Shown here in pieces: positions 17,599-27,989 of a stretch of 64,000 bases of DNA. Origin of the DNA: Pseudogemmatithrix spongiicola (GTDB lineage: Bacteria; Gemmatimonadota; Gemmatimonadetes; Gemmatimonadales; Gemmatimonadaceae); the NCBI RefSeq assembly GCF_030623445.1, contig NZ_CP130613.1:1984001-2048000 (forward strand), written 5' to 3'. The position numbers and the translations under genes are program-made. The notes beneath the pieces were generated by a model that searched no databases, was not told the DNA's origin, and saw nothing but the letters and a program-made list of their open reading frames with translations. Numbering within the stretch: the stretch's first letter is position 1; every line of letters starts with the position of its first letter.

Positions 17599-18279
17599 TC
17601 ACAACAGTCCCATCTCCGCAAACGACACATACCGCCCCCGCCCAATCACCACATGGTCATGAATCGGAATATCGAGCAGCCGCCCCGCCGCCACGAGCTG
17701 GCTCGTGATCGCGCGGTCGTCCGCGCTCGGGGTCGGGTCGCCGCTGGGGTGGTTGTGGACCAGCACCACGCTGGCCGCGCGCTCGGCGATGGCCTCGCGG
17801 AAGACTTCGCGAGGATGCACCAGACTCGAGTTCAGGATGCCGCGGCTCACGAGGATGTCCCGTTCCAGGCGGTGCTGCGAATCCAGCACCGCCACGTGGA
17901 ACTCCTCGACGGTGAGTCCCTCCATGCGGGGGCCGTAGAAGCGCCACACATCGCGCGGCCCGCGGAGGGGTTCGCCGTCATCGGCGGTCTCGAGCGCGAG
18001 CCGCCGGCCGAGCTCCAAGGCCGCGAAGATGGACAGCGCCTTGGCCTCGCCAAGGCCGTGCATGGCGGTCAGGGTGGCCACGGGCAACTGCGAGAGCCGC
18101 CGCAGGGAGCCGCCGGCCCGATGCAGGATGTGTTGGGCCGCCTCGGCGACTGGCACCCCAACCGTGCCGGTACCCAGCAGCAGGGCCAGCAACTCGGAGG
18201 TGGTGAGGGCAGACGCGCCCAAGGCGCGCAAGCGTTCCCGCGGGCGGTCAGCGGGGGGGAGGGAGAGAATGGTCGTCAC
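17599..18279 (-). CDS. radC: RadC family JAMM/MPN protein
   Basis: The 226-residue protein has an N-terminal helix-hairpin-helix-like part (MHGLGEAKALSIFAALELGRR) and a C-terminal JAB/MPN+ metalloprotease-type domain with HNHPSGDPTPSADD, the HxH...SxxD zinc motif. The start is GTG. Despite its name the family's role is unsettled; involvement in DNA repair has been questioned. It lies between secA and spoT, flanked on both sides by family I repeats. Confidence 0.93.
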   Translation of the reverse strand: MTTILSLPPADRPRERLRALGASALTTSELLALLLGTGTVGVPVAEAAQHILHRAGGSLRRLSQLPVATLTAMHGLGEAKALSIFAALELGRRLALETADDGEPLRGPRDVWRFYGPRMEGLTVEEFHVAVLDSQHRLERDILVSRGILNSSLVHPREVFREAIAERAASVVLVHNHPSGDPTPSADDRAITSQLVAAGRLLDIPIHDHVVIGRGRYVSFAEMGLL

Positions 18280-18357
18280 GGAGCCATGCTAGCGCTGACG
18301 GCTCTCGAGGCGCGTACCGAATCTCTGCGGGAGCCTTTGGCTCGATGCGCTGGACGG

Positions 18358-18520
18358 CGGGGAGACGGGAGAGGGAGGTACGGGCGGAGATGGAGAGACG
18401 GGAATGGGGGAGATGGGGGGCAGACGTCTGACGAACCTCCGACGTCTCCCCCCCGTCTCTCCTATTGCCTCTCCCGTCGACCCAACCCCCGCCCCTACCG
18501 CCGTCTCCCTTCTTCCAGCC
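18358..18520. repeat. Long palindromic repeat, family I, copy C
   Basis: The left arm (GGGGAGACGGGAGAGGGAGG..., GGCGGAGATGGAGAGACGGG) and right arm (…CCGTCTCCCTTCTTCC) pair around GACGTCTG...CCGACGTC. About 39 nt of the left arm are identical to copy E at 39301. The right end shares CCGCCGTCTCCCTTCTTCC with copy A. It starts about 23 nt after the secA stop. The 264-nt secA-radC gap holds nothing else recognisable. Confidence 0.85.
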
Positions 18521-18543
18521 GAATCGAGAGACGAAAGGCGTGG

Positions 18544-21500
18544 TCACGCCCCATGGCATTTCTTGAACTTCTTGCCGCTCCCGCAGGGGCACGGATCATT
18601 CCGCCCGACATTGGCGTACTCCCCCTCTCCCGCGGCCCCACCCGTCCCCGCCCCCGTCACGGCCGGCGGCGGCGCCGCGTCGAGTGACCGGACGCCGCGC
18701 CCCGCGCCGACCACGCTCGGCTGCGGCGCTGCGACGGGAGAAAGACCGAACGGATCCACCCCCTCGCCCGGCGCCGCGCTGTCCGACGGCCCGCTGACCG
18801 ACGTGATGACGGGCGGCAGCGGCTGCGGCGGCGGCTCGAACACCAGCTGCACCTTGAGGAAGCGCTCCGCGAAGGTGTGCTGGATATCGCGCATCAGGTC
18901 TTCGAACATCGTGAACGCGTCCTGCTTGTACTCCACGAGCGGGTCCTTCTGGCCCCACGAGCGATAGCCGATCGCGTTGCGCAGCTGGTCGAGGTCGTAG
19001 AGGTGATCCTTCCACTTCTCGTCCAGCACGTTGAGCATGACGAGGGACAGCAGGCGTCCCCCGAACTCGCCCAGCGACTTCACCTTCGCGTCGAACGCCT
19101 CCTGGGCGGCAACCGACGCCTCGTCCTGCGCCTCGCGCACGCTTGCCGCGCGACGGCCGTCGGGTTCGAAGCCCGGCACGCGTAGCAGATACTGCATCAG
19201 CAGGTCCTGCCGAACGAGTTCGACGTCCCAATCCTCGCTCGTCTCGTACTCGGCCAGCGCCGTCTCCACACGGCGCGTGACGGCCGCCTGCACCATCTTC
19301 GCCGCCTCGCCGCGCAGCTCCTCGCCGGCATCGAGGGCGAATGACCGCAGCGAGTAGATGACTTCACGCTGCTGGTTCATGACGTCGTCATAGTCCAGCA
19401 GGCGCTTGCGGCTCTGGAAGTTCTGGAGCTCGACGCGCTTCTGCGCCTGCTCGATCGCCCGCGTGATCAGCGAGTGCGTGAGCACCTCGCCTTCCTGCGC
19501 GCCGAGTCCGTCCATGAGGCGCGCGATGCGGTCCGAGCCGAAGAGCCGCATGAGGTCGTCTTCGAGCGACAGGAAGAACTGCGAGCTGCCCGGGTCGCCC
19601 TGGCGACCCGCACGCCCACGCAGCTGGCGGTCGATGCGCCGCGACTCGTGCCGCTCGGAGCCGATGATGTGCAGGCCGCCCGGCTCCTGCACGTTCACGT
19701 CCTTGCCCGACGCCGCATCCTTCACGGTCGAGGGCTTTGCCTCGCGTACGCCGGCGCCGAGTTTGATGTCGGTGCCGCGGCCGGCCATGTTGGTCGCGAT
19801 CGTGATCGCCCCCGGCTGGCCCGCCAGCGAGACGATCTCGGCCTCGCGCTGGTGATACTTGGCGTTGAGCACGTTGTGCGGCAGGCCCGCGCGCTGGAAC
19901 ATGCGCGAGAGCGTCTCGGAGGCCTCGACGCTGGTCGTACCGACGAGCACCGGGAAGCCGAGCCCGTGCAGACGGCGCGTCTCCTCGACGATGCCGTTGT
20001 ACTTCTCGCGGCGCGTCTTGTACACGAGGTCGTGACGGTCGTCGCGCTGGATCGGCTTGTTGGTCGGGATGACCGCGACTTCGAGCCCGTAGATCTGAAA
20101 GAACTCCGTCTCTTCGGTCTCGGCCGTACCGGTCATGCCGGCCAGCTTCTCGTAGAGTCGGAAGTAGTTCTGGATCGTGATGGTCGCGAGCGTCTGCGTC
20201 TCGCCCTTCACCTGCACGCCTTCCTTGGCCTCGACGGCCTGGTGCAGGCCTTCGCTCCAGCGACGCCCCGGCATCGTGCGGCCGGTGTACTCATCGACGA
20301 TGAGCACCTGGCCTTCCTGCACGACGTAGTTCACGTCCTTCTCGTACAGGGCGTGCGCCTTGAGCAGCTGGTGGATGATGTTGAGCTTCTCGCTGCGCAC
20401 GGCGTAGGCCGTCTCGACCGCGCGGCGCGCCTCGAGCTTGGCCTTGGCGTCGAGCGACTCATCGCGCTCGATCTTGCCCATCTCCATCGAGATGTCGGGC
20501 AGCACGAAATCCAGCGGCGACGTCGGCGAGAGGAAGTCGACGCCCGCATCCGTGAGGTGCACCGAGTGCCCCTTCTCGTCCAGCACGAACAGGAGATCGT
20601 CCTCGATGTCGCGGAACTGCTGCTTCACGGCCGACAGCTTGCGGTCGGCCAGGTGCGCGAGCTCCTGCTGCAGGATGAGCTGCTTGACGCCCGTCTCCTG
20701 CATGACCTTGAGGAGGCGCTTGTTCTTCGGGCTGCCCATGCGCGCCTTGTAGAAGCACAGGGCGGCCGTGTCCTTGTCGCCCGCCGCGAGGGCCTTCTCG
20801 CCCCTCGCCACGAGGTCGTTCACGAGCTCCGTCTGGCGGCGGACGAGGCGCGAGACCGTGGCATTGTGCTCGGCGTAGGCCTTGTCGCCGTCGTTGCCGA
20901 CGGGCCCGGAGATGATGAGCGGCGTGCGCGCTTCGTCGATGAGCACGGAGTCGACTTCGTCGACGATCGCGTACACGTGCTGGCGCTGCACCCGCTGTTC
21001 CAGCGCGACCACCATGTTGTCACGCAGGTAATCGAAGCCGAACTCGTTGTTCGTGCCGTACGTGATGTCGCAGTTGTACGCGGCGCGGCGCGCCGGCGTG
21101 CCGGGCTCCGTGTCGTCGAGGCAGCCAACGGTGAGGCCCAAGTACTTGAAGAGGTGCCCCATCCACTGCGAGTCGCGGCGGGCGAGGTAAGAGTTCACCG
21201 TCACCAGGTGCGTGCCGCGGCCCGGCAGCGCATTCAGGTAGAGCGGCAGCGTTGCGACCAGCGTCTTGCCCTCGCCCGTCGCCATTTCCGCGATGCGCCC
21301 CAGGTGCAACTGGATGCCGCCGATCAGCTGCACGTCGTAGTGCACCATGTCCCACGGCAGGTCGTGGCCGGTCACCGACACGGTGCTGCCGACCAGGCGG
21401 CGCGCCGCCTCCCGGACCGTCGCGAATGCCTCGGGCAGCAGCTCGTCGAGCACTTCCCCCAGCTGCTCACGGTACTGCGCCTCGAGTCCGCCTTGCCCGT

Positions 21501-21774
21501 TCGGCCCCACCAGCTCGAGGTCGATCGCTTCGCGCTCGGCGGCGTCGGCCGCGTCGTGCTTGCGCTGCTTCAGGGCGGCGATCTTGCCGGACACCTCGGC
21601 GGTCCGCTCGGCGATGATCCCGCGGAACTTCTCCGTCTGGCGCTGCAGCTCGTTTTCCGTGAGCTGCTGCAGCCGCGCCCCTTGGGCGTTGATCTCGTCG
21701 ACGATCGGCTGGACGCGCTTCTGTTCCCGTTCGTGGCGGGTGCCGAACACGGCCCCGATCAGCTTCTTGAGCAT
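18544..21774 (-). CDS. secA: Preprotein translocase ATPase SecA
   Basis: The 1076-residue motor has Walker A MATGEGKTLVATL, the DEVD box in AIVDEVDSVLIDEART, motif GRAGRQGDPG, and a C-terminal zinc finger CPCGSGKKFKKCHG that binds SecB or ribosomes. It is larger than E. coli SecA (901 aa). The extra length lies in an insertion after IISGPV (around KALAAGDKDTAALCFYKAR) and a Pro/Ala-rich linker before the zinc motif. The ATG at 21774 follows nadD by seven nt. Confidence 0.97.
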   Translation of the reverse strand: MLKKLIGAVFGTRHEREQKRVQPIVDEINAQGARLQQLTENELQRQTEKFRGIIAERTAEVSGKIAALKQRKHDAADAAEREAIDLELVGPNGQGGLEAQYREQLGEVLDELLPEAFATVREAARRLVGSTVSVTGHDLPWDMVHYDVQLIGGIQLHLGRIAEMATGEGKTLVATLPLYLNALPGRGTHLVTVNSYLARRDSQWMGHLFKYLGLTVGCLDDTEPGTPARRAAYNCDITYGTNNEFGFDYLRDNMVVALEQRVQRQHVYAIVDEVDSVLIDEARTPLIISGPVGNDGDKAYAEHNATVSRLVRRQTELVNDLVARGEKALAAGDKDTAALCFYKARMGSPKNKRLLKVMQETGVKQLILQQELAHLADRKLSAVKQQFRDIEDDLLFVLDEKGHSVHLTDAGVDFLSPTSPLDFVLPDISMEMGKIERDESLDAKAKLEARRAVETAYAVRSEKLNIIHQLLKAHALYEKDVNYVVQEGQVLIVDEYTGRTMPGRRWSEGLHQAVEAKEGVQVKGETQTLATITIQNYFRLYEKLAGMTGTAETEETEFFQIYGLEVAVIPTNKPIQRDDRHDLVYKTRREKYNGIVEETRRLHGLGFPVLVGTTSVEASETLSRMFQRAGLPHNVLNAKYHQREAEIVSLAGQPGAITIATNMAGRGTDIKLGAGVREAKPSTVKDAASGKDVNVQEPGGLHIIGSERHESRRIDRQLRGRAGRQGDPGSSQFFLSLEDDLMRLFGSDRIARLMDGLGAQEGEVLTHSLITRAIEQAQKRVELQNFQSRKRLLDYDDVMNQQREVIYSLRSFALDAGEELRGEAAKMVQAAVTRRVETALAEYETSEDWDVELVRQDLLMQYLLRVPGFEPDGRRAASVREAQDEASVAAQEAFDAKVKSLGEFGGRLLSLVMLNVLDEKWKDHLYDLDQLRNAIGYRSWGQKDPLVEYKQDAFTMFEDLMRDIQHTFAERFLKVQLVFEPPPQPLPPVITSVSGPSDSAAPGEGVDPFGLSPVAAPQPSVVGAGRGVRSLDAAPPPAVTGAGTGGAAGEGEYANVGRNDPCPCGSGKKFKKCHGA

Positions 21775-21781
21775 GCGAATG

Positions 21782-22369
21782 TCACTCGGTGGTGGTGCGG
21801 TACAACCCGTGGGCGGCGATGTAGTCCGCGACGGCATCCGGCACGAAGCCCCGGATGCTGCGCCCCTCCGCCACACGGGCGCGGATCTCCGTCGCGGAGA
21901 TATCCACGCGCCGCATCGGGAACGGCTGGGCGCGGAACCCCGCCGGCAGTTGCATCGGCTCGGCCCCGCGCCCCGCGACTGCCACCTGTACCAGCAAGCC
22001 CAATGCCTCGGGTTCGCGCCACTGTGGCAGGGTCGCCGCCGTATCTGCTCCCATCAACAGGATCAGCTCGGCGTCAGGAAGTGCGGCCTTCAGGGCCCGC
22101 ACGGTATCAACAGTGTAAGATAACCCCCCGCGGGCGACCTCCGAACCATCCACGGAGAATCGAAAATCCGCAGCCGCCAGGGCCTCCGTCATGGCGAGGC
22201 GGTGCTCGGCGGGTGTCATCGCGACCCCCTGCTTGAGCGGCTGGCGCGCCGCCGGCACGAAGATCAGGCGGTCGAGGGCGAGGTGGTCGAGCGCGTCCAA
22301 CGCCAGGAGCAGGTGCCCGACGTGCGGCGGGTCGAACGTCCCGCCAAAAATGCCGACGCGTTGGCCCAC
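21782..22369 (-). CDS. nadD: Nicotinate-nucleotide adenylyltransferase
   Basis: The 195-residue nucleotidyltransferase has the GIFGGTFDPPHVGHL motif (HxGH, phosphate binding) and the C-terminal ISATEIR motif. NadD joins ATP and nicotinate mononucleotide to form deamido-NAD. The start is GTG. It lies between bamD and secA with gaps of six to seven nt, so the three are probably cotranscribed. Confidence 0.95.
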   Translation of the reverse strand: MGQRVGIFGGTFDPPHVGHLLLALDALDHLALDRLIFVPAARQPLKQGVAMTPAEHRLAMTEALAAADFRFSVDGSEVARGGLSYTVDTVRALKAALPDAELILLMGADTAATLPQWREPEALGLLVQVAVAGRGAEPMQLPAGFRAQPFPMRRVDISATEIRARVAEGRSIRGFVPDAVADYIAAHGLYRTTTE

Positions 22370-22375
22370 GTCGGG

Positions 22376-23149
22376 CTAGCGCCCCGCGCTCGGCGCGCCG
22401 GCAGACGGCTGGCGGCAGGTCGCCTGCACCTCAGGATCCGCGGGGAACCCGCCGCGCAGCGCGGCGCAGATCTCCTCGGCGTCCTCTTGGTAGTTCATCA
22501 CCGGAAGCCGGAACACGCGCACCATCTCCAGCATCGAGCGGCGCGCCATGTCCGTGTTCGGATACTCGGTCACCACGGCGCGCAGGTAGATGAGGGCCGA
22601 GTCGTAGGCCTTCCGGCGGACGTAGTGCATGCCCGTCTCGAAGTCCTTGGTGGCGAACCACTCGTCGAGCTCCTCGAGTTTGCGCTGCGCGGAATCCGCG
22701 AATGGCGAGTCGGGAAACACGCCCTGCACCAGCCGGAATTGCGATTGCGCGAGGATGCCATACTGCGGGTCCAGCGTCGGGCGGCGCCACATCTCGCGGT
22801 ACGAGATGCCGGCCATGTACATGGCGTCGTCGGCCAAGGTGTCGTTCGGGAACTGCTCGGCGACGCGGCTGAAGCTCTGCGCGGCCAGCAGCCGCTCGTC
22901 ATTCCTGCGGCGCGCCTGGCCGAGCCACCAATGGGCCCGCGGCAACAGCGTGTCGCGGGTCGGCAGGTCGAAGGTCAGCCGTTCGAACGCCGTGATGGCG
23001 TTGGAGTACTTCCCGCGCTCATACTCGGCCATCCCTGCCCGGTACAGCGCCACCGACGACGGGAAGTTCCGGACGTTGAAGGTCCGGAAGCACGCGGTCG
23101 TGGCAGCGAACAGGAGGACGAGGACAAGCGTCGGACGAAAACGGTGCAT
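22376..23149 (-). CDS. bamD: Outer membrane assembly lipoprotein BamD-like
   Basis: The 257-residue protein has a signal peptide and a near-lipobox TTAC (Cys20), then TPR-type helices: LYRAGMAEYERGKYSNAITAFE, LPRAHWWLGQARRR, and FETGMHYVRRKAYDSALIYL with VVTEYPNTDMA. This matches BamD/YfiO, which with BamA folds outer-membrane beta-barrels. Its ATG directly follows the TAA of the UDP-xylose synthase gene. A general TPR lipoprotein is the alternative. Confidence 0.88.
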   Translation of the reverse strand: MHRFRPTLVLVLLFAATTACFRTFNVRNFPSSVALYRAGMAEYERGKYSNAITAFERLTFDLPTRDTLLPRAHWWLGQARRRNDERLLAAQSFSRVAEQFPNDTLADDAMYMAGISYREMWRRPTLDPQYGILAQSQFRLVQGVFPDSPFADSAQRKLEELDEWFATKDFETGMHYVRRKAYDSALIYLRAVVTEYPNTDMARRSMLEMVRVFRLPVMNYQEDAEEICAALRGGFPADPEVQATCRQPSAGAPSAGR

Positions 23150-24102
<953 letters not shown>

Positions 24103-24106
<4 letters not shown>

Positions 24107-25410
24107 GCGCGGCCCCGCCCGATGGAGCGATAGGTGAAGCCCAACGATTCCATCTTCGTGGGATCGTACAGGTTCCGGCCGTCCACGACGACTGGCTGTT
24201 TGAGCACTGACTTCAGGCGTGCGAAGTCCGGGAAGCGGTACTCGTTCCAGTCGGTCACGACCACCATCGCGTCCGCACCCTGGGCCGCTTCGTAGGAGGT
24301 CTTCGCGTAGCCGATCGCATCGCCGATGCGCCGCCGCGTCTCGTGCATCGCGGCGGGATCGTGGGCCACCACGGTGGCGCCTGCCGTCAGCAACTCCTCG
24401 ATGAGCACCAATGCCGGCGACTCGCGCATGTCGTCCGTGTTTGCCTTGAACGCCAATCCCCAGAGCGCGATGCGCCGGCCCTTGAGCTGCCCGCCGAAGA
24501 CCTCGGTGATCTTCTGGAAGAGGCGATGCTTCTGCTTCTCGTTCGCGTCCTCGACGGCCTTGAGCACGCCCATCGGCGCTCCCCGCTCCTCCGACGTGCG
24601 CACGAGCGCCTTCACATCCTTGGGGAAGCAGCTCCCGCCGTAGCCGGGGCCGGGAAACAGGAAGGCCGGCCCGATGCGGGAGTCCGAGCCGATACCCTTG
24701 CGCACGAGATCGACGTTCGCGCCGACCTTCTCACAGAGGTTAGCGATCTCATTCATGAACGAGATGCGCGTCGCGAGCATGGCGTTCGCCGCGTACTTCG
24801 TCATCTCCGCGGACGGGATGTCCATGAAGATTATCGGCTTACCCGTCCGGACGAACGGCGCATAGAGCTCAGCCATGCGCTCTCGGGCGAACTCCGTCTC
24901 GACGCCGACCACCACACGATCCGGCTTCATGAAGTCGTCGAGTGCCGCCCCTTCCTTCAGGAACTCGGGGTTGGAGCTCATGTGGAAGGGGACCGTCGCG
25001 TGCGGGCGGATCGCCGCGGCGACCTTCTCCGCCGTGCCGACGGGCACGGTCGACTTCGTCACGACCACGACTTCGCGCGCCGCGTGCTTGCCGATGCTGT
25101 CGGCGACGGCGAGTACGTGTTTGAGGTCGGCAGAGCCGTCTTCGTCCGGCGGCGTCCCGACGGCAATGAAGATCACCTCGGCGTCACGGATTGCCGACGG
25201 CACGTCGGTGGTGAACACCAAGCGTCCGGCGGCCTGGTTCCGCTCGACATACTCCTCCAGACCCGGTTCATAGATCGGCAGGACGTTCTTCTTGAGCCCG
25301 TCGACCTTGCCTTGATCGACGTCCGCGCAGATAACGTCATTTCCGGTTTCGGCGAGGCAGGCACCGACCACGAGGCCGACGTAGCCCGTGCCAACGACTG
25401 TGATCTTCAT
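24103..25410 (-). CDS. ugd: UDP-glucose 6-dehydrogenase
   Basis: The 435-residue enzyme oxidises UDP-glucose twice to UDP-glucuronate using NAD. It has the Rossmann motif [17 protein letters not shown], the central [11 protein letters not shown] segment and the catalytic Cys in [16 protein letters not shown], then [13 protein letters not shown]. The ATG at 25410 is eight nt past the wbpA-like gene. It supplies the decarboxylase encoded directly downstream. Confidence 0.95.
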
Positions 25411-25417
25411 GACGCGA

Positions 25418-26788
25418 TCAGTGGGATGAGATGGGCAGGCGCTGGGCAGTCAGCGGGATGATGCGCGCCTTCGACGCCTTGACCTTCCCCAGCGCGTTCC
25501 GCGTATCCACCACCAGCGTGGCGTGATCGACGACGAACTGGTAATCGACCGCGGTGTGGTCCGTCACGACAACGACCGCGTCGGCCGTCGCCAGCGCGTC
25601 CTTGGTCAGCGCGACGCTGGACGCTTCGTGCCCGTCCTCGCGGAAGCTGGGAACGAACGGATCGTGATAGCTCACTACGGCACCGCGCGCCTCAAGCAGT
25701 CTCATGACGTCTAGCGCCGGCGACTCGCGCATGTCATCGATGTCCTTCTTGTACGCGATGCCAAGCACGAGCACGCGGCTGCCGTTGACCGCCTTGCGGT
25801 CCTCGTTGAGCGCATGGGCAATCTTCTCGACCACGAAATCCGGCATCGCCGAGTTGATCTCGCTGGCCAAGTCGATGAAGCGCGTCTTGTAGTTCAGCGA
25901 CCGCATCTTCCACGCGAGGTAGTGCGGGTCGAGCGGGATGCAGTGGCCGCCGATGCCCGGCCCCGGCGTGAACTTCATGAACCCGAACGGCTTCGTCGCG
26001 GCGGCGTCGATCACTTCCCACACGTCCACGCCAAGTCGCTCACAGACGATCGCCATCTCGTTCACCAAGCCGATGTTCACCGAGCGGAAGGTGTTCTCGA
26101 GCAGCTTCACCAACTCCGCCGCTTCCGGCGACGACACCGGGACGACGGTATCGATCGTCGAGGAGTAGAACCGCGTCGCGACCTCGTTGCAGGCCGGCGT
26201 GATGCCGCCGACGACCTTCGGCGTGTTCTTGGTGTTGTACTTCGGATTGCCCGGATCCACGCGTTCCGGCGAAAACGCAAGGAATACGTCCCTGCCGACG
26301 GTGAGCCCTTTCGCTTCTAGCCGCGGCTGCAGAAGTTCGCGCGTCGTGCCAGGATACGTCGTGCTCTCGAGCACGATCAGTTGGCCCGGGCGCGTGTGCG
26401 CCGCGATCGTCTCGGCGGCTGACAGTACGTACGACATGTCCGGATCGCGGGTCTTCGCCAGCGGCGTCGGCACCGCGATCGAGATGGTGTCCGCGGCGTT
26501 CAGCTTCGCCGCGTCGGTCGTCGCCACGAACTTTCCGGACTTCACGTGCTTCGCCACCTGCGCCGCCGGCACGTCCTGGATATGCGACTCGCCGCGCATG
26601 AGCAGATCCACGACGCGCGTGCTCACGTCGTAGCCGATCACGTGAAAGCCGGCCTCGCAAAGCTCCATGGCAAGCGGAAGACCGACGTAACCCAGCCCAA
26701 CCACCGCACTGACTGCTGAGCGATCGGCAATCCTGCTCAGCAGCGCGTCCTTCGTCGAGGGCATGCCTAGGATGGGAGACAGAGTCAC
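25418..26788 (-). CDS. wbpA: UDP-N-acetylglucosamine 6-dehydrogenase (WbpA-type)
   Basis: The 456-residue nucleotide-sugar dehydrogenase has GLGYVGLPLAMELCEAGF, SPERVDPGN, and the catalytic Cys in GPGIGGHCIPLDPHYLAW. The GGHCIPLDPxYL form marks the UDP-HexNAc dehydrogenase branch. A GTG start overlaps the wbpE-like stop (GTGA); an internal ATG at 26764 is an alternative. With the neighbouring aminotransferase, oxidoreductase and acetyltransferase it forms the UDP-2,3-diacetamido-glucuronate route. Confidence 0.88.
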   Translation of the reverse strand: MTLSPILGMPSTKDALLSRIADRSAVSAVVGLGYVGLPLAMELCEAGFHVIGYDVSTRVVDLLMRGESHIQDVPAAQVAKHVKSGKFVATTDAAKLNAADTISIAVPTPLAKTRDPDMSYVLSAAETIAAHTRPGQLIVLESTTYPGTTRELLQPRLEAKGLTVGRDVFLAFSPERVDPGNPKYNTKNTPKVVGGITPACNEVATRFYSSTIDTVVPVSSPEAAELVKLLENTFRSVNIGLVNEMAIVCERLGVDVWEVIDAAATKPFGFMKFTPGPGIGGHCIPLDPHYLAWKMRSLNYKTRFIDLASEINSAMPDFVVEKIAHALNEDRKAVNGSRVLVLGIAYKKDIDDMRESPALDVMRLLEARGAVVSYHDPFVPSFREDGHEASSVALTKDALATADAVVVVTDHTAVDYQFVVDHATLVVDTRNALGKVKASKARIIPLTAQRLPISSH

Positions 26789-27897
26789 TTGCCGAAGAAC
26801 GACCGCACCGCCGCGACCACATCGTCGCGCTGGGCAGCCGTGAGCTCTGGGAACACGGGGAGCGATACGACTTCCTTCGCCGCCTTCTCGGCCTCGGGGC
26901 AGGCACCCTCCTTGTAGCCGAGGTGCGCGAAGCAGGGCTGCAGGTGCAACGGCAGCGGGTAGTACACCGAGTGCCCGATGCCCTTCGCCTTCAGATGGTC
27001 CTTGAGCGCATCACGTTGCGGCACCCGAATCGTGTACTGGTTGTAGATGCTCTCGTTGGCCGGATCGATGTACGGCGGCACGATGTCAGCGATGTCCGCG
27101 AACGCCTGGGTGTAGAACGCGGCGTTGTCGCGGCGCGCCTGGCTCCACGCCGCCAGGTGCGGCAGCTTGGCCAGCAGCACGGCCGCCTGCAACGCATCGA
27201 GCCGCGAGTTGTAGCCCACTTCCTCGTGGAAGTAGGTCTGCACCGAGCCATGCGTGCGCAGGCGCATCAGGCGCTTGAAGATCGCCTCGTCCTGCGTCAC
27301 GATCATGCCGCCGTCGCCGTAGCCGCCGAGGTTTTTTGACGGGAAGAACGAGAAGGTGCCGATGGTCGCCACCTCCCCCGCCATTCTCCACTCGCCGCCG
27401 ATCTTCCGGCGCGCGCCGATGCTCTGGGCGGCGTCCTCGATGATCGGCATGCTTGGCAGGAGGCGACGGATCTCCTCGAGTGCCGCCATCTGCCCGAAGA
27501 GGTCCACGGGGATCACGGCCTTGGTCTTCGACGTCACCGCCGCCGCCGCGAGGTCGGGGCGGATGTTGTACGTCTTCGGATCGATGTCCACGAACACCGG
27601 CGTCGCGCCGACGTTGTGGATCGTCCCCGCCGTGGCGAAGAACGTGAAGGGCGTCGTCACCACCTCGTCGCCGCGCCCGATGTCCAAGGCGCGCATGGCG
27701 ATGAGAATCGCATCCGTCCCGTTCGCGCAGCCCACCGCGTACTTGGTTTTCGACAGCCCGGCCACTTCGCACTCGAGCTTCTGCACGGGCTCGCCGAGGA
27801 TGAACGCCTGGTCATCGACGACCTTCATGAGCTGCCGGACGACTTCGTCGCGAATCGTCGCGTGCTGCGCCTTGAGATCGAGAAGCGGTACGGCCAT
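26785..27897 (-). CDS. wbpE: PLP-dependent sugar aminotransferase (WbpE-type)
   Basis: The 370-residue DegT/DnrJ/EryC1 aminotransferase starts VPLLDLKAQHATIRDEV. It has the VDLFGQMA segment, the EDAAQSIGA motif binding the cofactor, and the Schiff-base Lys in SFFPSKNLGGYGDGG. In the WbpA-B-E pathway it transaminates the 3-keto sugar. Its ATG lies about 28 nt downstream of an intrinsic-terminator-like hairpin (27916-27954). Confidence 0.88.
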   Translation of the reverse strand: MAVPLLDLKAQHATIRDEVVRQLMKVVDDQAFILGEPVQKLECEVAGLSKTKYAVGCANGTDAILIAMRALDIGRGDEVVTTPFTFFATAGTIHNVGATPVFVDIDPKTYNIRPDLAAAAVTSKTKAVIPVDLFGQMAALEEIRRLLPSMPIIEDAAQSIGARRKIGGEWRMAGEVATIGTFSFFPSKNLGGYGDGGMIVTQDEAIFKRLMRLRTHGSVQTYFHEEVGYNSRLDALQAAVLLAKLPHLAAWSQARRDNAAFYTQAFADIADIVPPYIDPANESIYNQYTIRVPQRDALKDHLKAKGIGHSVYYPLPLHLQPCFAHLGYKEGACPEAEKAAKEVVSLPVFPELTAAQRDDVVAAVRSFFGK

Positions 27898-27915
27898 TGG
27901 AACGGCACCTGAAAG

Positions 27916-27954
27916 GGCGAAAGAAAGGCCCGCACGGACACCCGTGCGAGCCTT
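27916..27954 (-). terminator. Terminator- or attenuator-like hairpin between the wbpB- and wbpE-type genes
   Basis: On the minus strand AAGGCTCGCACGG pairs with CCGTGCGGGCCTT (one G-U pair) around a four-nt GTGT loop, followed by TTCTTTCG. It begins about 36 nt after the wbpB-like stop and ends about 20 nt before the wbpE ATG. No convincing promoter fits after it, so it could act as an attenuator inside one transcript or end the carB-side transcript. Confidence 0.65.
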
Positions 27955-27989
27955 GTAAGTTCGCTCCCTGACGCAACATAGTCAACGCA

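Noticed and set aside
19474-22236. A 920-codon plus-strand open frame opposite secA and nadD
   Set aside because: Its sequence has no motif and low-complexity Arg/Val/Leu composition; the minus-strand genes are certain.
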